Source of the DNA: Saccharicrinis sp963677655
GTDB taxonomy: Bacteria > Bacteroidota > Bacteroidia > Bacteroidales > Marinilabiliaceae
Direction: 5' to 3' (one strand)
Assembly (NCBI GenBank): GCA_963677655.1
Contig: OY782088.1
DNA length: 64,000 nucleotides
Shown here piece after piece: positions 53,268 through 60,913 of the stretch. How positions within the stretch are numbered: position 1 is the stretch's first letter; each line of letters opens with the position of its first letter. The translations under genes were made by a program, and so were the position numbers. The notes under the pieces were generated by a model. It did no database searches. It was not told the DNA's origin and saw nothing but the letters and a program-made list of their open reading frames with translations.

Positions 53268-55505
53268 CTACAATCCTCTTATATATTGATCTTTTGTTGT
53301 GGAATGAATAGATCCTTGAATTTTACTAATTACACTTATATCTTTTTGAATTGCAGAAGTAAATAAGTTTATTAACACATAACGATCAAAATCTATGCTT
53401 GTACTTGTTTTTACGCTGCTTAAATCAATAAAAAACTCATCAAAATATTGAGAACATTTATTAATAATATCCAGGTTAAGGAAATTATGGGTATTGTATA
53501 TACGATGATAGTTTCCTTTTGATTTTTCTATAATATAACTGGTATTATTCAGATTGGTAATAGTGGATGTTTTACTGCAAGTATCAAGACACGAACTATC
53601 CATTTTGTTTTTATTACAACCTGTTGTCTGTTGAAACAAACACTGACGAGTAGTCATTAATACTATAGGATGATAGATACTGTAGAACAATTTAAAGTTA
53701 TCGGATTTTACAATACGTTGAATCTGCAGCTTATTGATTTCATTGGAAATAAAAGCTCCAACACAATTAAACTCTTCTTTTAATGCTTTTAAACTGTACG
53801 AATTGGTTGTATTTAAACCCGGACCAGCAATCCAGGGGATACCTTTTTCATAGGCGGCATAACCTATCCCTGTATTTTCAGTCACCAGTAAAGATGGCTT
53901 TATTTTATCTATAAACTCTAGTGCTTTAAAGTAATCCTCACCTATAATCACAGCAGGAAACCATGGTATTAATTGTCTGTTCTGTTGAAAAACCTGAACC
54001 AATTCATTCCACTGCGAATCAATACGTGAAGGTAGCTTGAAATATATATTAGCATTGGTATCCTGATAGTGTACGATATCCTCTAGTGAGTCAATTATTA
54101 AAGATAGTGATGGTTTTTGTGTAGTATGTACCGTTGCTTTTAGTTTAGGAAGAGAAACAGGTTCTATTATTTCTTTGGAGTCATTTAACAAAAACAGTAA
54201 TTTCTTTTTAATGGCCGTTAATTCTTTAAAAGGAATAAATAATTGATTTAAAGAAGTATCAATTTCCAGCTTTTCAATATAGTAACCTGTTTCGTTAATA
54301 GCTTTGAATCTTTTAAGAATCACATCTTTCGATAAAGCTTCAGTTCCCTTATTACTCAGGTTGACATCTGTACATACTATAAATGATTTTTCTGATGAAG
54401 TGATTGATACTTTTAATGATTGACCATAGTCGCCCGATAGCTTTATATTCAACGGTACTTTATCAATACTTAGTTCGTCTATTTTGTTTTTTACCTCTTG
54501 TTTTAACTGATCTTTTTCAGCGTAAAGCTTAAGAGCTGCCTTTTCTTTTTCGTCTTCTCCTGTTAATTGATTTTGATCAAATAAATGCTGCAAGGTTTGA
54601 TCGCGCGGATTATCAATGAACATATTATTGATATCTCCACGTAAATATCCATTTGAAAAATTGCGGTTAAAGACTTTATATAATGCACTGTTATCATCTT
54701 CAAAAGTTGAGGTATAGCCTAAACTCTGAATCTTCTGTTTATAGGTATTTACAACAGTATATATATAATCGTACTTTTTTATGCGTCCTTCTATTTTTAA
54801 TGAGTACACGCCTGCATCGTATAATTCTTTAATATCAGAATATACAGAATTGTCTTTTAAATTTAAAGGATAGTTATTCCCGGACTTTGTTGTTTTATAC
54901 TGATCTCTGCATGGTTGACTACATCTCCCCCGGTTTCCTGAATTACCACTCTGTACAGAACTCATGTAACATATTCCAGAAAAAGAAATACATTGTGAAC
55001 CGTGTACAAAAACTTCTGTTTGTACATTTAATGTCTCACAAACTCTATTTAACTCCTTGATTTCATTAAGACTTAATTCACGGCATAAATTTACACGTTC
55101 TGCTCCCAACTTTCTTAAGAACTTTAATTGTCCGCTATTATGAGTAGTTAATTGCGTCGAGGCATGAATTGGTAAGGTTTTAAAATAAGTTTTAATAAGA
55201 TAAAACAATCCTAAATCCTGAATAATAACTCCATCAACATTGGTATTTACCAGTCTGTTTAATAATTGAATTAAGGCCGGTATTTCGTTTTCAACAACCA
55301 AGATATTAAGGGTGAGAAATACTTCACAGTTATGCTCATGTGCTAGTTTGACAACACCTATTAAATCATCAAAACAAATATTAGTTGCTCTGTTACGGGC
55401 ATTAAACTTATCTAATCCACAATATACAGCATCTGCACCACCAATAATAGCAGCTTTAATACTATCTACATCTCCTCCTGGGGCTAATAATTCCATCTTT
55501 CTCAT
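53268..55505 (-). CDS. Peptidase U32 family protein (RlhA-like) with DUF3656-type extension
   Basis: 745 aa. Opening MELLAPGGDVDSIKAAIIGG, then GADAVYCGLDKFNARN, GVIIQDLGLFYLIK, ASTQLTTHNS and the cysteine-rich signature CISFSGICYMSSVQSGNSGN followed by RGRCSQPCR are U32 hallmarks; four conserved cysteines hold the iron-sulfur cluster used by RlhA-type enzymes to hydroxylate a cytidine of 23S rRNA. A middle DUF3656 domain (about 350-460) and a second barrel-like half with CLDTCSK follow. Role: tRNA/rRNA modification is likely, but U32 members differ. The start may be residue 4 (MELLAPGG). Stands alone after the IS. Confidence 0.88.
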   Translation of the reverse strand: MRKMELLAPGGDVDSIKAAIIGGADAVYCGLDKFNARNRATNICFDDLIGVVKLAHEHNCEVFLTLNILVVENEIPALIQLLNRLVNTNVDGVIIQDLGLFYLIKTYFKTLPIHASTQLTTHNSGQLKFLRKLGAERVNLCRELSLNEIKELNRVCETLNVQTEVFVHGSQCISFSGICYMSSVQSGNSGNRGRCSQPCRDQYKTTKSGNNYPLNLKDNSVYSDIKELYDAGVYSLKIEGRIKKYDYIYTVVNTYKQKIQSLGYTSTFEDDNSALYKVFNRNFSNGYLRGDINNMFIDNPRDQTLQHLFDQNQLTGEDEKEKAALKLYAEKDQLKQEVKNKIDELSIDKVPLNIKLSGDYGQSLKVSITSSEKSFIVCTDVNLSNKGTEALSKDVILKRFKAINETGYYIEKLEIDTSLNQLFIPFKELTAIKKKLLFLLNDSKEIIEPVSLPKLKATVHTTQKPSLSLIIDSLEDIVHYQDTNANIYFKLPSRIDSQWNELVQVFQQNRQLIPWFPAVIIGEDYFKALEFIDKIKPSLLVTENTGIGYAAYEKGIPWIAGPGLNTTNSYSLKALKEEFNCVGAFISNEINKLQIQRIVKSDNFKLFYSIYHPIVLMTTRQCLFQQTTGCNKNKMDSSCLDTCSKTSTITNLNNTSYIIEKSKGNYHRIYNTHNFLNLDIINKCSQYFDEFFIDLSSVKTSTSIDFDRYVLINLFTSAIQKDISVISKIQGSIHSTTKDQYIRGL

Positions 55506-55665
55506 TACTGGTGCAAAGATAGAAGAAAATATATGGTTTGAACCAAAATGAAGAAAGCCAAGGGTTAAGGGGAACTAGCTGAGAATACAATACCGAAAGT
55601 ATTTCAGTGCTTACTTATGTTTATTAATCTCTACTAGCAATAATTAGGTTAATTTAATATCATAG

Positions 55666-56016
55666 TTAATTGATTTCAATCATAATTGTTCCATCCTTAA
55701 TGCTTAAAGGATATGTTTTAAGAGGACCAAATGGTAAATCTTCAACATCGAGCTGATCTAATAAATCTTCATCAATTTTATCAATACGAATTGCTCCGGT
55801 TTTTAAATCAAAACAAGTTCCATGATTTGAACAAGTTAATGTATCTTCTTCAACTCTGCCACTAACTAATTTAGTTTTGGCATGCGGACATATATTGCTA
55901 ACTGCAAAATATTTTCCTTCAGAATGGATTATTAAAATTTCTTGTCCTTCTACTTCAATTACTTTTCTCCCTAAAGAATTACATTCTTCAACGGTGCATG
56001 CAGTTATAATTTTCAT
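55666..56016 (-). CDS. Rieske [2Fe-2S] protein
   Basis: About 116 aa from the ATG at 56016; the longer frame would begin with TTG. The cluster motifs are CPHAKTKL (with its histidine two after the cysteine) and CSNHGTCFDLKTGA, which bind the [2Fe-2S] center. Similar small cytosolic Rieske ferredoxins (NirD/BphF-like) hand electrons to oxygenases or reductases. No oxygenase partner is adjacent. The last strand-rich part is standard. Confidence 0.88.
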   Translation of the reverse strand: MKIITACTVEECNSLGRKVIEVEGQEILIIHSEGKYFAVSNICPHAKTKLVSGRVEEDTLTCSNHGTCFDLKTGAIRIDKIDEDLLDQLDVEDLPFGPLKTYPLSIKDGTIMIEIN

Positions 56017-56157
56017 TTGTTTAAACGTCTTTTTATTTGCCAATTAGTCTATGTGCATTTAAAACCCGTAATATGCATTAGAAATTCTAATATACAATCC
56101 GGCTTAAAATATTTCTATGCTAGCATAGGTTAATCTGGTTGTGGCTAATAATATATA

Positions 56158-56949
56158 CTATTTATTTTTTAAAGTTTTTGTAAAGTCAGGCGACAGTACC
56201 TCTTTCGCCTGATCAACATCTATATATTTGGTCAAATCCTTTAAGGATAATACCTTGAATTTATGATCTGCGAGGTATTGCATATATTCTTTAAATAGCT
56301 CTGGTGGAGTTGTTACCCAGGGGTGATCATAATCAGGTACTCCATGTAAAGTCAAAACAATAATTTTTCCTCTTTCTGCCTGATTAAAGGCCTCAATAAT
56401 TTGATCTTTGTTTTCGGCATTTGTTGCCCAGCTTGGAATTAATAACGGGTGATCAATTGTAGGATCATAAGGACGACTACCTCCTGCCCTTGCAAATTGA
56501 AATCCATATTGATCTAATGTTTTTAATGCTTTTTCATTTAATCCATAACCCGGATAGGCAAATGATATGGTTTTATCTATACCTTGTTCAGAACATTTCC
56601 CTTCAATATAATCCAACTCCTCCTTAATCTTATCCTCACTAATACTATTTACATGAGCATGATTTTTGGTATGATTGGCAATTACAAAACCCATCTTATT
56701 CAAGACTCCCACTTTATCCCATGTCATATATTTGGTAGAATCACTGAATACCTTAGGAAACTCACAAATAAAAAACGTAGCATTAAATCCATACTCTTTT
56801 AACAATGGTGCCACATAGTTATACTGACTAACTACGGCATCATCAAAGGTTAGAACAACGACTTTTTTAGGTAGTCTCTTTTTTATAATTTGAGCATTTC
56901 CGTTGTTATACAAACTAATAGCGATAATTAAAAGGAGGAATTTCTTCAT
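56158..56949 (-). CDS. Exported polysaccharide deacetylase (NodB homology)
   Basis: 263 aa with a signal peptide (residues 1-19, ending NNGNAQ). NodB motifs: VVVLTFDDAVVSQYNYVAPL (motif 1, catalytic Asp-Asp), ATFFICEFP, IANHTKNHAHVNSI (motif 2, metal-binding His pair), FAYPGYGLNEKALKTL (motif 3) and VLTLHGVPDYDHPW (motif 5). It removes acetyl groups from a carbohydrate in the periplasm or at the surface, perhaps peptidoglycan or an exopolysaccharide. All metal residues appear present. Small pseudo-palindromic repeats follow upstream (56955-57050). Confidence 0.9.
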   Translation of the reverse strand: MKKFLLLIIAISLYNNGNAQIIKKRLPKKVVVLTFDDAVVSQYNYVAPLLKEYGFNATFFICEFPKVFSDSTKYMTWDKVGVLNKMGFVIANHTKNHAHVNSISEDKIKEELDYIEGKCSEQGIDKTISFAYPGYGLNEKALKTLDQYGFQFARAGGSRPYDPTIDHPLLIPSWATNAENKDQIIEAFNQAERGKIIVLTLHGVPDYDHPWVTTPPELFKEYMQYLADHKFKVLSLKDLTKYIDVDQAKEVLSPDFTKTLKNK

Positions 56950-57052
56950 GATTATATGGTTTATTTGAAACGAGAAGAACTCAGTAGGCAGTCTACAGTT
57001 CTCAGTACGCAGTACTAAAGAATATTGACTGCATACTGTAGACTATGAACTG

Positions 57053-57712
57053 TTATAAACTCTTCACTTTAACGCCTTTAAACTCAATTGGTGAACCTTC
57101 GTATTGAAATAATATTCGCCCCTCGGTTATAGAAGCTTTTGTTGCTTCATTTACTAACACACCGTTTAAATATTGTTTTACATGATCACCTTTTGCCTCT
57201 ATTTCAATAAGGTTCCACTCGCCATGTTCCTTTTCAGCATCTGCAAAGTGTTTTACGTTAACACTTCTTCCCGGTCCTATTACAGAATCGTTAACTGCTA
57301 AACTTACATTTTGTAATAAAATAAAATTACCAGTTGAATTTAATTTTATCTGGTATTGAATTCCCGAAGGCCATAAAGTATCCGGTTGACTTTCGGCTAC
57401 ATAGTACATTAAACCACTATTGCGTTTTTTGTTTTGATCAGGTCTTACAATCCATTTGAACTGAGCCGAAAGTTTAAAGTTTTTATAAACCTCATCACTC
57501 ATTAAATATCCTTTAGTTTTCCCATCAAGAACTATAGTACCCTTTCCTGTTTCAAATAAAGAATCTGGTGCTACTACTCCTGTTTCAGGAGAAAAAGCAT
57601 AACCATTAAACTTTGATTTTTTAAAGAGCTTTCCGTTTTGAGCATCTACATTTCCTAAAAACACAAATAAAGTGCATGCTAAAAATGCAGACTTAATAAT
57701 ATTTTTAATCAT
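57053..57712 (-). CDS. DUF1080 (3-keto-disaccharide hydrolase-like) exported protein
   Basis: About 219 aa from ATG 57712; the longer start at 57736 is also possible. A signal peptide (FLACTLFVFLGNVDAQ) precedes a concanavalin-like domain with GTIVLDGKTKGYLMSDEVYK, NSGLMYYVAESQPDTLW and EWNLIEIEAKGDHVKQYLNG, the DUF1080 markers. DUF1080 proteins from Bacteroidota are carbohydrate-related, some cleaving 3-keto-glycosides. Function here is inferred from family only. Simple terminator not seen. Confidence 0.85.
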   Translation of the reverse strand: MIKNIIKSAFLACTLFVFLGNVDAQNGKLFKKSKFNGYAFSPETGVVAPDSLFETGKGTIVLDGKTKGYLMSDEVYKNFKLSAQFKWIVRPDQNKKRNSGLMYYVAESQPDTLWPSGIQYQIKLNSTGNFILLQNVSLAVNDSVIGPGRSVNVKHFADAEKEHGEWNLIEIEAKGDHVKQYLNGVLVNEATKASITEGRILFQYEGSPIEFKGVKVKSL

Positions 57713-57845
57713 TATACTGGTTGTTTGTTTATTCATTCTTGGTAAACCACAGAGAAAACAGAGGTAATTGACAGAGATTTTTAACTCTTGATTTCTTTTA
57801 TGAGGCCCATTGCTACCACAGGCGTGAGGACACGTGCGAGATTTA

Positions 57846-58763
57846 CTATTTATCCATCATCGCTTTTATATCCTTTAAAAGATCAACAGAAGCTTCGATT
57901 TCTTCTTTTCTTATAGCTACACTTTCAATATTAAATCCAATTGGCATATCTTTTTCTTTTGCAAAATGGATAATTTCAGAAGCAATCATCTTACAAATTT
58001 CAATAGATTTTGAAAGAATATCTTTTGAGTGCTTTAAATCATTAACCAGCCACTTTGGAATATCTATTCCCAACCATTCCATAAAATGCATCGTTTTTAC
58101 AGAACCACATGGAGTTAATGTAAATATTATAGGTTGTATCTCTCTATTATTCTCTAATGAGGCGTAATAATAATCAGATAAGAAATCCTTTGTGTTATTA
58201 ATATTATAAACACATTGTGAAATAAAGAAACGACATCCTTTATCTATTTTATTAAATAAACGTAAATGTTCATCCCCCTTAACTGCGTGTCTTTCCGGAA
58301 TCGTAACTCCACCTAATACAATATCTGATTTTACCTGATTTTTAATTTTATAAGCATTACTAAGAGAAAGTTTTGTAACCTGATCCTTAGAAGGGGATCC
58401 TACAAATACAGAACAATCAATTTTTGCAGTTTCCTGATTAATCCATTTACTAAATTCATCTTCGCTGTATTTTCCTACACTCTTATATATGACCTTAGGA
58501 ACATCCAATTCTCTTAGATAAGTGTTACTGTAATAGTCCGGACTTAATGTTGGCATAAAAGGAAAAGGACGAGGAGAATCATTTCTGGAAGTTTCATCCT
58601 GAATATCATATAAAACTAAACCATCAATGTCCAAATTCTTTATTCGTTCTATTTGCTTTTGGGCAATAACGGCAATTCTATCTTTTTCGGTCTGCAATTT
58701 TGGTGGAGTTAATCCATATAATAAAATTCCTGATTCCTTTGCTAATATTTTATCCTTTAACAT
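57846..58763 (-). CDS. Methylenetetrahydrofolate reductase-like flavoprotein
   Basis: About 305 aa from ATG 58763; the longer frame starts in the upstream gap. The MetF-type TIM barrel is seen in YDIQDETSRNDSPRPFPFMP, SVFVGSPSKDQVTKLSLSNA, VLGGVTIPERHA and FISQCVYNINNTKDFL; several of the FAD-binding residues fall in these. It resembles the small MetF-like group found outside methionine loci, so its reaction may differ from reducing 5,10-methylene-THF. No metH or metE nearby. It ends 35 bp after the glutamine amidotransferase gene's stop, possibly one operon. Confidence 0.75.
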   Translation of the reverse strand: MLKDKILAKESGILLYGLTPPKLQTEKDRIAVIAQKQIERIKNLDIDGLVLYDIQDETSRNDSPRPFPFMPTLSPDYYSNTYLRELDVPKVIYKSVGKYSEDEFSKWINQETAKIDCSVFVGSPSKDQVTKLSLSNAYKIKNQVKSDIVLGGVTIPERHAVKGDEHLRLFNKIDKGCRFFISQCVYNINNTKDFLSDYYYASLENNREIQPIIFTLTPCGSVKTMHFMEWLGIDIPKWLVNDLKHSKDILSKSIEICKMIASEIIHFAKEKDMPIGFNIESVAIRKEEIEASVDLLKDIKAMMDK

Positions 58764-58798
58764 GCTTCTTTTAATAATATACAATGAGTAATGAAGAG

Positions 58799-59503
58799 TT
58801 AGTTGTTATCGACAAATTGATCTAATATTGCCTCCAGCAATGCATTTGTATCATGAAAAAACAATTCTCTTTTTAGTATTTCCTTACCTGGCATAACATA
58901 TTGCTGTTCAGTTAGCTCTTCTAACTCATCTTTAAAAACGTTTACCATTCCTCCTGCTGTAACAGGAGTTGCTTCTAAATGAAATTGTAATCCTAAAACC
59001 TTATCACCAATCGAAAATGCCTGATGTTTTGTTGCTTCTGACGATGCTAATAATATAGCTCCTTCAGGCAAATCAAAAGTATCGCCATGCCAATGCAATA
59101 CTACCCATCTGTTTTCAGGATCAAAATTACCCCATTTTTTATTTCCTTCTTCTGTTAAATCTATTTTAAACCAACCAATCTCCTGTTTTCCTGAAGCGTA
59201 AACTTTTGCTCCTAAAGATGCAGCAATCAATTGTGATCCTAAACAAATACCTATAACATATTTATCTGCATCAATGGCATTCTTAATAAAATTTTGTTCT
59301 TCTTTTAACCAAGTATATTTTTCATATTCATATACACCCATTGGACCTCCCATAACCACCAACATATCAAAATCATCTAACTCAGGAAAAGGATCGTTAT
59401 TATAAATATGAGTATATGAAACCTCAAAATCATTCCATTCGGCCCAATCTACAATGTAACCTGGAGTTTCAAAATCTACATGTAAAAAACAATGAATTTT
59501 CAT
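58799..59503 (-). CDS. Class I glutamine amidotransferase-like protein (GMP synthase-like)
   Basis: 234 aa. Landmarks: VVMGGPMGVYEYEKYTWLKEE, nucleophile in GICLGSQLIAASLG, EIGWFKI, histidine and glutamate in LQFHLEATPVT, giving the Cys-His-Glu triad. This is the stand-alone GATase type (COG0518), often annotated as GMP synthase-like, with unknown acceptor. It precedes the MetF-like gene by 35 bp. Confidence 0.88.
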   Translation of the reverse strand: MKIHCFLHVDFETPGYIVDWAEWNDFEVSYTHIYNNDPFPELDDFDMLVVMGGPMGVYEYEKYTWLKEEQNFIKNAIDADKYVIGICLGSQLIAASLGAKVYASGKQEIGWFKIDLTEEGNKKWGNFDPENRWVVLHWHGDTFDLPEGAILLASSEATKHQAFSIGDKVLGLQFHLEATPVTAGGMVNVFKDELEELTEQQYVMPGKEILKRELFFHDTNALLEAILDQFVDNN

Positions 59504-59957
59504 TAATTAATAGCTTTACTGATTAATAGAAATGAGAAAAACGAACACAAAAATAAGTAAAGTTCATGAAGTTCAAAGTTTATAAGGTTTGTAAAGTTGA
59601 AAGTATTCAGCAAACAGTTCTCTTTAAGAAGTTGGCTGTAGGTATATTTGCCTGTTGCCTAAAGACTGAGGACTGTGATTAAATATTTCATTTTATCACA
59701 CCAAAGCCCTCATTTATTTTATTTTATCACGAAAACACCACAATTCAATAACAGTTATTCGTATTATTTAACTTTTTACTGTTATTTATTAAACTATCTT
59801 TGTTTTTAATCTTCTATCTCTTAAAACAAAAAAATATCACTGCTATAGATTTTTTCGTTTTTACATAGAATATAAATGATATTAAAATCTTTTATCAAAC
59901 CTTATACACCACATTGTTCAACCTGTATCTGTAGTGATACTACAAAACTTATTTAAG
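59504..59957. other. Intergenic gap with repeat words and a promoter for the next gene
   Basis: Contains irregular direct and inverted phrases (AAAGTT repeats and CTGAGGACTG-type words at 59570-59685) of the kind also seen at 28.3, 49.95, 57.0 and 60.6 kb. At 59795-59802 TATCTTTG matches TAnnTTTG exactly and probably serves the gene at 59958 with a leader of about 150 nt. No gene is seen. Confidence 0.5.
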
Positions 59958-60569
59958 ATGATAAACAACTATGCTTTTTTTGATGTAGACTGTATAGAAC
60001 TTACTCCTAATAAACCTAGATTTAACTGTCCTGAGAGAAGTCAAATAATTAGTGAGTACTTATTTGAAACATATGGTCTAATTTCTGCTATTGTAGCACC
60101 TCTTGTATTCACTATCCATGAAGAAGGCTGTCAACCTATGGAAGATGACAAACGTGATTTAGTTTATATTCCAAGTAGCAAGGAAAAAACAAAATGGAAA
60201 GAATCAATAGGAGAAAGATATAAGTTCTATCTTGAGAAAGGGATAAGGGATGGTCAACAAGATCCATCGGTTTTTAACAGTAACGAAAATGCAGCTGAAT
60301 GCATTAAAAAATTAAAAGCTAAAGAATGGATTGTATTTGGTGTAGGACTAGATAACAAAGTAGATCATGTAGTTACAGAATTACTTAAACAGGGTAAAAA
60401 AGTAAGATTTATTCCTGAATTAATTATTAATGAAACTGCAAGTAAAGATGGCAAAGTAAATAAGGATTTATTAAATGAGTACTTTGCAAAATGGGAATCA
60501 TTGGGAGCTAATGCAATGGGACTACAGGAAGTTTATCTGTTAATCAAGAAAAATAAAATGCATAAATAA
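59958..60569 (+). CDS. Isochorismatase-fold protein lacking the catalytic cysteine
   Basis: About 203 aa from ATG 59958. The cysteine-hydrolase (nicotinamidase/isochorismatase) fold is visible: NNYAFFDVDCIEL at the start with the catalytic Asp, RDGQQDPSVF and EWIVFGVGLDNKVDHVVTELLKQGKKV. In active enzymes the last motif contains a nucleophile Cys (GVATDYCV type); here that position is Lys (LDNKV). It is therefore predicted to be non-hydrolytic, perhaps a binding protein, unless another residue replaces it. Not operonic. Confidence 0.65.
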   Translation: MINNYAFFDVDCIELTPNKPRFNCPERSQIISEYLFETYGLISAIVAPLVFTIHEEGCQPMEDDKRDLVYIPSSKEKTKWKESIGERYKFYLEKGIRDGQQDPSVFNSNENAAECIKKLKAKEWIVFGVGLDNKVDHVVTELLKQGKKVRFIPELIINETASKDGKVNKDLLNEYFAKWESLGANAMGLQEVYLLIKKNKMHK

Positions 60570-60869
60570 AACTTAATTGAAAGTTGTAAGTCGAAAGATT
60601 AAAGTGTAAAGTTGAAGGAAGCAGGGAGAAGGGAATTATGAAATTTACAATTTTATCAGGTCTGAGACCTTAAATAAATACGACATAGCGAGACGCAATG
60701 GTGAACACCAGGACGAGTCTCTCTAAAGACTAAAAGACAATAACTATAAACAAAAAAAGTAGGTTAACCATCAATACAACACAATAAAACTAGCATCAAA
60801 ACAGAAAAGATAGAAGTTGTAAATAATTGATTAATCCTACTTTTAAAACTAATAAGAAAACTCATTAAA

Positions 60870-60907
60870 GAGGGCTGGTTTAAACTATTTAAATCAGCCC
60901 TCTTTTT
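60870..60907. terminator. Terminator shared by convergent genes
   Basis: GAGGGCTG (60870-60877) and CAGCCCTC (60895-60902) make an 8-bp GC-rich stem, and the plus strand continues with TTTTTT. The hairpin is 12 bp past the GH2 stop on the minus strand and about 300 bp past the plus-strand gene at 60569; the minus T run is weaker. Between 60570 and 60870 only repeat words (GGTCTGAGACC at 60659-60669 and a GAGAC/GTCTC hairpin near 60690-60720) are seen. Confidence 0.75.
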
Positions 60908-60913
60908 TATATA

